Assembly (NCBI GenBank): GCA_003167055.1 | Contig: PMUE01000178.1 | Coordinates: 626 to 17,742, forward strand | Direction of reading: 5' to 3' | From: Vulcanimicrobiota bacterium | GTDB lineage: Bacteria > Vulcanimicrobiota > Vulcanimicrobiia > Vulcanimicrobiales > Vulcanimicrobiaceae | DNA: 17,117 bases | Shown here: positions 7,124 to 14,691 of the stretch, in pieces | How the letters are laid out: every line of letters begins with the position of its first letter | Numbering within the stretch: the stretch's first letter is position 1 | Notes under the pieces: model-generated | What the model saw: only the letters and a program-made list of their open reading frames with translations | Database searches by the model: none | Told to the model about the DNA's origin: nothing | Translations under genes and position numbers: made by a program

Positions 7124-7558
7124 TTACGCCGCGCGCGCAACCTCTGCGAGCAGCGCGTGGACGTCGAGCAATAACGTCAATCGTTCGTCACGATCGACGG
7201 CGACGCCACGAACGAACGACGCTTCGTGTGCGAGCGGCAATCCCCGGACCTCCGAGCGGCCGATGCGAACCACTTCACACACCCGATCGGCCGCTAGTCC
7301 TATCGAACGTCCGTCGACGTTCACGATGATGCAGACCTCGGAGGTGCCGGGGTTACGACGCAGCGCCGTGCGAAGATCGATGATTGGAACGATCTCGCCG
7401 CGCAGGTCGATGATCCCGGCAACTCCGTCCGCAGCCCCGGCAACCTGCGTCGGCGGCTCATTGCGACGGATCTCTCGTACGTCGAGAATATCGATTCCAT
7501 ACTCGCTGCCGTCGACAACGAACCGTAGGTATTGCAGTGAAGCATTTGGGGAGGACAT
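7124..7558 (-). CDS. cheW: Chemotaxis coupling protein CheW
   Basis: Cytosolic adaptor joining receptors to the CheA kinase. The 144 residues make a single CheW domain: the N-terminal strand LRFVVDGSEYGIDILDVREI (11-30), the family hallmark GVAGIIDLRGEIVPIIDLR (45-63), then IIVNVDGRSIGLAADRV (77-93) and a C-terminal LLLDVHALL (129-137). The start ATG at 7558 gives the usual N-terminus. It follows the large regulator gene on the same strand after 33 bases and is probably co-transcribed with it. A perfect inverted repeat sits directly before the ATG and no Shine-Dalgarno is seen, so initiation may be weak or regulated. It is convergent with MCP1 (17-base gap, no clear terminator). No cheA is in the window, so the kinase partner is elsewhere. 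Confidence 0.93.
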   Translation of the reverse strand: MSSPNASLQYLRFVVDGSEYGIDILDVREIRRNEPPTQVAGAADGVAGIIDLRGEIVPIIDLRTALRRNPGTSEVCIIVNVDGRSIGLAADRVCEVVRIGRSEVRGLPLAHEASFVRGVAVDRDERLTLLLDVHALLAEVARAA

Positions 7559-7578
7559 GGCGCTAGACTACCAGCGCC
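7559..7578 (-). repeat. 6-bp inverted repeat abutting the cheW start
   Basis: ggcgct (7559-7564) and agcgcc (7573-7578) are perfect inverted copies around 8 bases, ending one base before the cheW ATG. In mRNA this hairpin would occupy the position where a ribosome binding site is expected. Confidence 0.5.
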
Positions 7579-7591
7579 ACGTAACCAGCGC

Positions 7592-10288
7592 CTAACTGGC
7601 CTTGGCGGTTTCGATCAGCTGGGATAACTGGACGGTGGTATCCACGCCGTAGTCCAGCTTCAACCGGTCGGCATATTTACGGAAGCGGCGCACCGCTTCG
7701 GCCCGTTCGCCGGCGGCGTCGAGCGCCCGCACGAGCAGCTCGATCGCGGGTTCGTCGTAGGCGTCGACGGTCAGGAGCGCCTCGGCCAGTTCGATCGCCG
7801 CGTCCGGGGCGCCGCGATCGAGCGCGTCGCGGCCCAGCACGACACCCAGAGAATGGCGGATGCCGGCAATGCGTGTCTCGATACGGTCGTACCATGCAAA
7901 CCGGCTGCACGCGGAGAGCGCCGGGGCGGTGAAGACCTCGAAAAGTTCACGCAGGCGCGCGCGTTCGTACTCGCCGAGCGCGACGAAACGCCCGCACGCC
8001 GCAATGGTGCGTTCGGCCTCGACGATATCGCAGGCGACCACGGCACCCGCGCGATAGCCCTGCGGGACGCGCGGGATAGCGTCCGAATCGCCGAGCTGTT
8101 TGCGCAAGCGGTGCACGCTCATGCGCAGCGATGCAAGGGCTGCCTCTGAATCGGCCTCCGGCCACACGGCGTCACAGATGTCTTCGACCGAGAGCGCCGT
8201 GCTCGAAAGCGCGAGCAGCGCCAGAATCTCGAATTCCCGTGCGCGTACCGGAAGCGCCGTATGACCGCGGGTGACGCTGCCGTCGACGATCGAGACGCGC
8301 AGCACCCGCATGCCCTGGAGCAGCGTCGATTCCTCGATCAAGCGTTGCAGGGATGCGAGCGGTCCGCTCGCCTTCTTCCCTGCGGCGATGGCCTGCACGT
8401 CGGCGACGAGTTGTGGCGCTTGGGTTTGTTGTGCGTACGCAAGCGCCTCGGCGAGTAGGCCGCCGCGATCGCTGCTCGGCACGAGCGCGTGCGCTACGCG
8501 AACGAGCGCCGACCAGAACGGTTTGCGCGCTCGATCGACCATCGCGGTTATCTCGGTGAGGAGCGCTGCCGCAACCGTAGCATCGGTCTCTTCAAAGGCG
8601 GCGTCGAGCGAGCACAGCGTATCGATATTGAACGGGAAGCGGCCGCGCTCCGGAACGTCGGGATTGTAACGCGCGAGCACGCGGCGATGCGGGTCCGCGG
8701 CTTGCATCTCGCGGCACGCCCGTTTGAATTCGTCGCGATCGCGCGCAAAGAATGTGGCGATAGCGCGATAGCCGACGGCACGGTACAGCGCCGCCGGATC
8801 ATCGAGCGCTCGCACTCGCGTCAACGCGGTATCGCACAACTCGATCAGCGCGTCCGCGTTCCCTTCGTGCATATACGCGGTGAACTGCACCCAGAATTCC
8901 TGGATCGCCATCGGCATGCCGAGCACGTTGATCGCCGCGAGCAATGCTCGCGCATCGTCGATCTGCCCAAGCGACGCCGCAAAGCCTGCACGCTCACCTT
9001 GGAAAAATGCTGCAAGGAGTTCGGCGCCGGCGGGTACCGGCGTCGCCACAAGCCGACGCTCGAGGTCTAGGGCTTCATCGGTCACATTGGCGATGCGCAA
9101 CGCAACGAACATTGCCACGTCGAGCCCGTAGCGTGCGATCGCGTCGAGGCGATAGTCACGCCGTTTCTCCGCGTCGCTGAGCCGCTGGAGCATCGTCAGC
9201 GGATCGGTACGCAACGTTTCCGATCCCAGGTACCAGGTCAGTAAGCGCGGTGACGTCAGCACCCATTCGACCGGCATCAGCGGGAGCAACGCGCGGGTCC
9301 GGGTATCGACGGACGAACGATCCCGCGCCAACTGATCGAGCGATCGGGCCGCGACATCCCACACCTCTGCGGCTGCGGCGATACGCGCAGCGCGCGGGTA
9401 GGCGCCGCTCTTATAGAACAGCTCGGCGGCGCTGTGCCGCACGTTACGCACGCCGCGTTCGTATTTCGCGAGCACGGTTGCGTTGACGAAGGTCGAGAGC
9501 GTGAAGCGGCCGCCGCTGTAGCGAACGTGCCCGCTATATCCGTCGATCTCGCGTTCGAGCGCGTCGGCTGCACCGGGACCCACCAGCTCGTCGACTTCCT
9601 CGGCACTCGCTTCGCCAAGCGCGGCAACGGCGACCATCGCATCGCAGGTGGCGCGATCCAAGCGATCGAGCAGGTGCGTCTTCATGTACTGATGGACGTC
9701 GTCGAACGCAATGCCGGAGAGATCGCGCAGGCTCTCGGCAAGACGCCCCTCGCGTGCCAGCCGCAGCAAGACCAACGTGGCCACCGGCCATCCCGACGTC
9801 GTCGTATGCACCACGCGCGCCGTCGCCGCATCGAGGTCGCTGTCGGCGAACAGTTCGACACACTCCTCGACCGAGAACAACAGATCGGTCCGGGTGAGCG
9901 TGAGCACTTCATGCGGAGCAGCAAACCATGAGAAATCATAGCTCGGGCGCCGGCGGCCGAGCACGGCCAGACGCGTCCGTTCGTCGATGCGGTGCAGCAG
10001 GCGATCCAACGGTGACCAGGCCATACGCTCGAGCGTCAAGACCTCGTCGAGAACGAGCAGATCAGGCCCATGGGGGGTGCCGTTGCTATGACACGCGTCC
10101 TCCAAGGCACGGTCGGCGTCCTGTTCGTCGATCACGTCGCGCAGATTGCAATATGAGGAACTCGCGGCGCGCTGCATGAGTTGGCGCGCGATGTAGGTCT
10201 TGCCGTAGCCACCATCCGCGATCATCAAAACGACGCGCGGCTCGACCCGACAGATCCGGCCCACCAGGGCCTCCCGAGGGACTCTCAT
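7592..10288 (-). CDS. STAND ATPase transcriptional regulator with C-terminal winged helix and BTAD domain
   Basis: Predicted signal-responsive transcription factor of MalT-like layout. The 898 residues contain a P-loop NTPase at the N-terminus (Walker A ADGGYGKT 24-31; Walker B LLVLDEV 77-83; GRRRP near 111-115 as a sensor-like arginine patch), then a winged-helix-like spacer and a long alpha-helical repeat region (about 250-650). This is followed by an OmpR/SARP-type winged helix about 656-748 (REFEILALLAL, SLRMSVHRLRKQLG, PQGYR) and a BTAD helical domain about 755-898 with the typical AIELLVRALDAAGERAEAVRRFRKY segment. In streptomycete SARPs the winged helix and BTAD precede the ATPase, so the order here is reversed. 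The start ATG is at 10288. The gene diverges from MCP2 across 150 bases and is followed by cheW after 33 bases. Target genes and inducer are unknown; the neighbours suggest chemosensory genes (inference). Confidence 0.88.
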   Translation of the reverse strand: MRVPREALVGRICRVEPRVVLMIADGGYGKTYIARQLMQRAASSSYCNLRDVIDEQDADRALEDACHSNGTPHGPDLLVLDEVLTLERMAWSPLDRLLHRIDERTRLAVLGRRRPSYDFSWFAAPHEVLTLTRTDLLFSVEECVELFADSDLDAATARVVHTTTSGWPVATLVLLRLAREGRLAESLRDLSGIAFDDVHQYMKTHLLDRLDRATCDAMVAVAALGEASAEEVDELVGPGAADALEREIDGYSGHVRYSGGRFTLSTFVNATVLAKYERGVRNVRHSAAELFYKSGAYPRAARIAAAAEVWDVAARSLDQLARDRSSVDTRTRALLPLMPVEWVLTSPRLLTWYLGSETLRTDPLTMLQRLSDAEKRRDYRLDAIARYGLDVAMFVALRIANVTDEALDLERRLVATPVPAGAELLAAFFQGERAGFAASLGQIDDARALLAAINVLGMPMAIQEFWVQFTAYMHEGNADALIELCDTALTRVRALDDPAALYRAVGYRAIATFFARDRDEFKRACREMQAADPHRRVLARYNPDVPERGRFPFNIDTLCSLDAAFEETDATVAAALLTEITAMVDRARKPFWSALVRVAHALVPSSDRGGLLAEALAYAQQTQAPQLVADVQAIAAGKKASGPLASLQRLIEESTLLQGMRVLRVSIVDGSVTRGHTALPVRAREFEILALLALSSTALSVEDICDAVWPEADSEAALASLRMSVHRLRKQLGDSDAIPRVPQGYRAGAVVACDIVEAERTIAACGRFVALGEYERARLRELFEVFTAPALSACSRFAWYDRIETRIAGIRHSLGVVLGRDALDRGAPDAAIELAEALLTVDAYDEPAIELLVRALDAAGERAEAVRRFRKYADRLKLDYGVDTTVQLSQLIETAKAS

Positions 10289-10438
10289 TCGAGATCAGCG
10301 ACCTCTATCGGAGGGCTCTCGGCCTTCTCCCGAGCCGGCGTTACGTCCTGGTTATCTTCCGACAGGCGATTCGAATGCCGCGAAAACGCGCCGGAGGTAT
10401 CGTTGTGCCGTCGCCTTCCGCTCAAGAGGAGAACGTCC
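10289..10438. promoter_or_regulatory. Divergent regulator / MCP2 intergenic region
   Basis: These 150 non-coding bases are shared by the regulator and MCP2 and so are the likely control region for both. They contain ggctc/gagcc inverted copies near 10314-10336, which could form a hairpin. Next come two adjacent 11-base units starting gtta (10340-10350 and 10351-10361) that agree at 7 of 11 positions. Tandem heptamer-type repeats on an 11-base period are the kind of site SARP/BTAD winged-helix regulators bind, so autoregulation is plausible but unproved. No clear -35/-10 pair is visible. Confidence 0.4.
10425..10431 (+). promoter_or_regulatory. Ribosome binding site of MCP2
   Basis: AGAGGAG ends 7 bases before the ATG at 10439. 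It fixes that start against the longer open frame, which would overlap the divergent regulator gene. Confidence 0.8.
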
Positions 10439-12463
10439 ATGCGCTACACCGTCGGCCGGCAACTCGCAGTCGCCCTCGCGATACCCCTCACGTTGCTGCT
10501 CGCGCTCAGCGTGGTGGCATTCTGGGGTTTCACCCAGCTCGATCGCGTCAAGTCGCAGCTCAACGCCGCTCGCAACGTCGCGGCGCTGGCGCAAGACGTA
10601 CGCTATGCAACATTGAACCAGCGCTTCGCCTTTCGGCTGTACGGATACGTTCCCACCCCAGCAAACGGCAGCGCCGTTGCGGCCACCCTTACCGACGAGG
10701 ACAACGCCATCGCGGTGCTCGACGCAGACGGCTCGCATACGGGCCGGGCGCACATCGCGCGCATCAAGCAACTCGAGGTGCCCTACGATCGTGCCATCAA
10801 ACTCCAATTGGCCGCCGATCCCAAGGACGTCCTCGCTGCTTACAGCCGGGGTGTGAAGAACTACGTCAACGTCCTGCGCTACAAGCGTATTGCGATCAGC
10901 AATGAGATCGATGCGCAAGCAAAAGGCCTGATCGCCGACACGGCCGGCGCGGTGAAATCGGCACAGGCAGAATTCGCATCGACGCAGCGCACCGTCACGA
11001 TCGCCTTTGGCGTTTGCACGATCCTGTCGCTGCTCATCGGCATCATCGTGTCGACGCGGATCGCCGGCCGATTGAGCCGCCGTCTGCGCGCACTCTCCGC
11101 GTCGCTCTACCAAGTGATCAATGAAGATTTTACCAGTCTGACCGACGCCATTACGCGGCTCGAGCAGGGTGATCTGACCGCGCGCTTCACCATTCGCTCG
11201 ACGCGCGCGTCTGTACGAGGTAGCGATGAGGTTACTGAAATCACCAACAGTTATAACGCGCTCGTCGCCGGGCTCGAGAGTCTGGGCGACAGCTGGAACA
11301 GCGCCACCGAGCGCCTGGGAGCATCGATGAGCGACGTCCGTTCGGCCGCCGACGAATTGAATCAGACGGGCCTTTCGATCTCGGCCGCGACGCAGCAGGC
11401 GCGCATTGCAATCGCGCAAATCTCCGAAGCGATCGAAGGCGTGGCAACGATCTCGCGCAAGCAATCCGGCGATGTGCAATCATCGTCTACGGCCATCGAG
11501 GAACTGGCGGCCGCGGCTGCGCAGATCGCCGCCGGCGCAAGCGATCAGACCAACGCAATCGAACGCGCGGCGGGTCGCGTCAACGAACTTGACAGCCAAG
11601 TCGTGACCTTCGCCGATCTGGGTGGCGAACTCGCGCGCCTCGCGCGTGAAGCGAGCGCCGAAGCGACGCGCGGCAACCAGGCCGTCGCGCAGACGGCATC
11701 CGCAATCGAACGTTTGCGCGAAGTCTCGGAGCGTACCATCGCCTCGATGCAAAAGCTCGTCACGCGTTCCGAAGAGGTCGTGCGGATCGTTTCAACGATA
11801 GACGACATCGCCGATCAGACCAATCTCTTGGCGCTCAACGCTGCGATCGAGGCGGCTCGCGCGGGAGAGCACGGCCGCGGCTTCGCCGTCGTCGCCGACG
11901 AGATCCGCAAGCTCGCGGAGCGCTCGTCGATCTCAACATCGGAGATCGCCACCATACTCAACGGCATCCGAAGCGAAACGCTCGGTGTCTCGACCAGCAT
12001 GTCGCAGACGCAAGAAGCGCTCGACACCGGGCTCTCGCTCGCGGCGACCGCACGTGAATCGCTTACGCGCCTCGCCGACTCGACGCGGACGACGACCGAC
12101 ACCGCCGACGCGGTTGCAACCGGCTCGACGATCATTCGCGCCGCCTCCGCCGAAATCAACGCCATGATCGGCAGCGTCTCGAGCGTCATCGAAGAGAATG
12201 CCGCGGCAGCCACGCAGATGCAGATCAGCACATCCTCCGTCACCGATCTCATGCTTCCGATCGCGACCGCCTCAGAGTCGCATGCTGCGACCGCAGAAGA
12301 GGTGAGCGCGAGCGCGTACGAGACAAGCGCGCGGATCACCGAACTCAACATGACGGCCAAAACCGTGCTCTCCCAATCGGACCGGCTGCGCAAGGCCCTC
12401 GATGGGTTCGTCACCGGCGACGCGCTGCAGGCAGCACCGGCTACGCCGGCCCTTGCCGCATGA
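10439..12463 (+). CDS. Methyl-accepting chemotaxis protein (MCP2)
   Basis: Membrane chemoreceptor, 674 residues, with the same layout as MCP1: TM1 about 9-31, helical extracytoplasmic domain 32-183, TM2 about 184-207, HAMP-like region to about 285 (GDLTARF, DEVTEITNSYN), and a long hairpin with tip at 455-481 (DQTNLLALNAAIEAARAG). By eye the cytoplasmic part is nearly identical to MCP1, while the extracytoplasmic part agrees at well under half its positions apart from short blocks such as PTPAN and PYDR. The two probably sense different ligands but join the same signalling arrays. The tail ends PATPALAA. The start has a strong ribosome site. The stop overlaps the following EAL-like gene as ATGA, so the two are translationally coupled. 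Confidence 0.93.
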   Translation: MRYTVGRQLAVALAIPLTLLLALSVVAFWGFTQLDRVKSQLNAARNVAALAQDVRYATLNQRFAFRLYGYVPTPANGSAVAATLTDEDNAIAVLDADGSHTGRAHIARIKQLEVPYDRAIKLQLAADPKDVLAAYSRGVKNYVNVLRYKRIAISNEIDAQAKGLIADTAGAVKSAQAEFASTQRTVTIAFGVCTILSLLIGIIVSTRIAGRLSRRLRALSASLYQVINEDFTSLTDAITRLEQGDLTARFTIRSTRASVRGSDEVTEITNSYNALVAGLESLGDSWNSATERLGASMSDVRSAADELNQTGLSISAATQQARIAIAQISEAIEGVATISRKQSGDVQSSSTAIEELAAAAAQIAAGASDQTNAIERAAGRVNELDSQVVTFADLGGELARLAREASAEATRGNQAVAQTASAIERLREVSERTIASMQKLVTRSEEVVRIVSTIDDIADQTNLLALNAAIEAARAGEHGRGFAVVADEIRKLAERSSISTSEIATILNGIRSETLGVSTSMSQTQEALDTGLSLAATARESLTRLADSTRTTTDTADAVATGSTIIRAASAEINAMIGSVSSVIEENAAAATQMQISTSSVTDLMLPIATASESHAATAEEVSASAYETSARITELNMTAKTVLSQSDRLRKALDGFVTGDALQAAPATPALAA

Positions 12464-13134
12464 GCTTCATGAGCACGCTCTTGGGCGCATTCGTGTCGTC
12501 GCCCGCGCTTCGCCTGGAGTCGCTCCGGGATGCGCACAGCGGCGAGCTCGTCGGCCGCGAGGCACGTTTCGAACAACGCGATCTCTCCATCCGTGACGAG
12601 CACGGTCTGGTCGACCGCTGGGCCTTGCGGAGCGCGCTAGCCGCCGCCGGCGCCGTCGCGAACGAACATCCGGCGGTACCGACGCACGTCGACGTCTTCA
12701 GTGTCACCGACATCGATCATGCGCGCGAGCTTTATCAGTGGCTGCGCACGCTCACGCCTCATCTTCACGATCAGCGGCTTGCGCTCGAGATCGACGAGCG
12801 TTTCGTCGCGCCCTACGCCGAAACGATCGGGGGGTTCGCCGGCGCGGTGCGCCGGCTCGGCATCGAGCTGGTCGTGGATCACGCGCGAAACTGCGGCGGA
12901 ATCGAGCAGGCTCTACGCAGCGTTCATTGCGACGCGGTCAAAATCGACGCGTCGCTGATCGATGCAATCGCATTCGATAGGTCAGCACGCGCTTCAACGG
13001 CCGAAATCACGCGTGTTGCGCATAGCTTGGGTATGTACACGATCGCCGACGGCGTGCTCGACCGCGAAACCTGGGAACGCGCACGCGATCTCGGATGCGA
13101 TCGGGTTCAGGGCCTCATCGAGCTTCCTATTTAA
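12460..13134 (+). CDS. Degenerate EAL-domain protein, probably catalytically inactive
   Basis: The 224 residues span one EAL domain with no membrane segment or other domain. Recognisable remnants are VGREARFE (31-38) at the place of the EALLRW motif, ALEIDER (108-114) for the LEITE strand, VVDHARN (138-144) for the DDFGTG loop, CDAVKIDASLI (157-167, intact KID), TIADGVL (194-200) for AEGVE, and CDRVQG (213-218, intact QG). Several metal and catalytic acids are therefore replaced: EAL to EAR, the DD pair to VD, and both glutamates of EGVE. c-di-GMP hydrolysis is unlikely; a role as c-di-GMP binder or protein scaffold is more plausible (inference). The ATG overlaps the MCP2 stop (ATGA), tying it to that receptor. 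Its end overlaps the convergent DUF3343 gene by 8 bases. A second ATG three codons in is possible. Confidence 0.75.
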   Translation: MSFMSTLLGAFVSSPALRLESLRDAHSGELVGREARFEQRDLSIRDEHGLVDRWALRSALAAAGAVANEHPAVPTHVDVFSVTDIDHARELYQWLRTLTPHLHDQRLALEIDERFVAPYAETIGGFAGAVRRLGIELVVDHARNCGGIEQALRSVHCDAVKIDASLIDAIAFDRSARASTAEITRVAHSLGMYTIADGVLDRETWERARDLGCDRVQGLIELPI

Positions 13135-13342
13135 CGACGCCGCCCAGCGGAACGCCGGCGCCGGAGAGCGCGGTCTTGGCCTGCGATTCGACGCCGCCGT
13201 CGATCGATAGGCATAAATTCGAGGGGGTGTTGACGGTGGCCGGTTTCGGAATCATCTTCGCGGCGATACCCGCGTCCTTGAGCGCCTTGGTGGCGATCAT
13301 CGTATCGGCGTTGCTGCCGAAAAACAGAATCAAGTCAGCCAT
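13127..13342 (-). CDS. DUF3343 (putative Se/S carrier-like) small protein
   Basis: The 71 residues are mostly one small alpha/beta domain: a first strand LILFFGS (4-10), helix with ALKDAGIAAK, the IPKPATV turn (31-37) and a second strand NLCLSID (42-48), ending in an AGVPLGGVV segment. This order matches the DUF3343 family, which is linked by annotation to selenium/sulfur carriage. The usual SCG cysteine position reads SN here, and the only cysteine (C44) lies three residues later, so carrier chemistry may differ or be lost. It starts 11 bases after the double-Cache sensor stop on the same strand, so it is probably the last gene of the split-receptor operon. No strong ribosome site is seen. 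The family call rests on pattern recall, not a search. Confidence 0.6.
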   Translation of the reverse strand: MADLILFFGSNADTMIATKALKDAGIAAKMIPKPATVNTPSNLCLSIDGGVESQAKTALSGAGVPLGGVVK

Positions 13343-13353
13343 GGCTGCGGTCG

Positions 13354-14691
13354 CTAACCTGCTTCTCCGGTAACAAGTTGCGTGAGTGCAGCTGCGACTT
13401 CGTTGAGCTCGTTCACGCGATTGGCCGCGTGCAGCATGCGACTACTCATCTCTTGCGACAGCGTATCGATGACGATGATGTCGCTTTCCAGTTCATCGTT
13501 AACCGTTTTGAGCTCCGCGAGTTTCGGCGAGGTTCTATCTTGCGAACGCAACTCGTCGATCAGACGCCCGCTGCGCTCCACGGCAGCCTTCGTCATCGCG
13601 ACGTGATCGCCGGAAACTTCGCTGCCGACGATGGCCACGCCGAGTTCCTTAGCGGCACTGCGCACCTGTTTGCTGCGCTGATCGAGCGTGTTGGAGAGCA
13701 CCTGCACGACCCCGACGCCAAACGCAGCCGCTACGATCGCCGCGATGAGTCCCCAGATGATCACCGTCATCGTCGTGTGGTTGATGATGTTGTTCAAATT
13801 GGCGAGCGGCGTGCCGTACCAGCGCGCGCCGATGACGTGCTGCTGGTCGTCGACGATCGGATCGATGCGCACGAGATAGCGCGTGCCGCCTTCGGTGTCG
13901 ACGCCGGTATAGGGCGTTCCGTTCTTGGCGACGTCGGCGGCCGGCTGCACTTGCTGATCGACCGTCCGCGTCCCGTCGGGCTCTTGGATCGTGCTCGAAA
14001 CGATCGCGTCGCCTTCGAGAATCGCCGATGAGCCGCCGAGTGCCGCCGTGGCCTGATCGACCAGATCGTAATAGTGATTGAGCAGTACGCCGCCGTAGAT
14101 TGCACCGATCGTGCGTTCATTCTGATCGCTGATCGGCGCTGCCGCAACGATAGCCAGACCGTGATCGAGATGCTCCGCACCGGCAGTTCCGTCGGCCCCA
14201 CGGATCTCGGCTTGCGCTTGCGGTGCCAGCCCTTCACCGGCAAGAACGCTTGTATCGAGAAGCGTCGCGGTGCTAACGGTCTCGCCGGTCAGCGCCCGCT
14301 GCACCAGCGGATTCGTCCGCAGCGAACCCGGCTGCGCGCCGTTCGCACGCGCGATGACGTTGCCGCCGGCATCGACGACGGTGAGAAACGAAAGCCCCGA
14401 GGTCCGCGCGATATTAGAGAGTTGATCGGCCAGGGCCGCGACGTTGTGCGTTTGCAAACTCTTGCGGAGCGCATCGCTGACCGCATCTTGGGCTACCAGC
14501 AATCGAATTTGATCTCGGCGTGAGTCCCAATACCCTTGGAAGGCACCGCCGCCGTTCGTCACTTGCGTTAGGCCAAGCTGCGTGAGATCGTGCTGCAGCA
14601 CGACGCGCGTCGCGACGACGCTCACCAGAAAGAAAAATACGATCGCGCCAACGATCGTCCCGAGCAGTCGTACGCGCAGACTTAGCCTCAT
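13354..14691 (-). CDS. Double-Cache membrane sensor without output domain
   Basis: A 445-residue membrane protein: TM1 about 10-31, a large extracytoplasmic Cache-type ligand-binding region about 35-300 (LTVVDAGGNVIARANG at 103-118, TIGAIYGGVLLN at 194-205 and YLVRIDPIVDDQQHVIGARW at 272-291 are typical PAS-like strands), and TM2 about 306-330. A roughly 115-residue cytoplasmic helical segment (331-445) follows, rich in coiled-coil-like spacing. There is no HAMP, no chemoreceptor hairpin tip, and no kinase, GGDEF or HTH. The start ATG overlaps the MCP3 stop as ATGA, so the two are translationally coupled. The most economical reading is the sensing half of a two-protein chemoreceptor. The ligand is not deducible. 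Confidence 0.85.
   Translation of the reverse strand: MRLSLRVRLLGTIVGAIVFFFLVSVVATRVVLQHDLTQLGLTQVTNGGGAFQGYWDSRRDQIRLLVAQDAVSDALRKSLQTHNVAALADQLSNIARTSGLSFLTVVDAGGNVIARANGAQPGSLRTNPLVQRALTGETVSTATLLDTSVLAGEGLAPQAQAEIRGADGTAGAEHLDHGLAIVAAAPISDQNERTIGAIYGGVLLNHYYDLVDQATAALGGSSAILEGDAIVSSTIQEPDGTRTVDQQVQPAADVAKNGTPYTGVDTEGGTRYLVRIDPIVDDQQHVIGARWYGTPLANLNNIINHTTMTVIIWGLIAAIVAAAFGVGVVQVLSNTLDQRSKQVRSAAKELGVAIVGSEVSGDHVAMTKAAVERSGRLIDELRSQDRTSPKLAELKTVNDELESDIIVIDTLSQEMSSRMLHAANRVNELNEVAAALTQLVTGEAG

Noticed and set aside
10352..11479. 375-codon minus-strand frame opposite MCP2
   Set aside because: Antisense to a secure receptor gene. The same antisense openness appears opposite MCP1, as expected from codon bias, and no protein family is recognisable.
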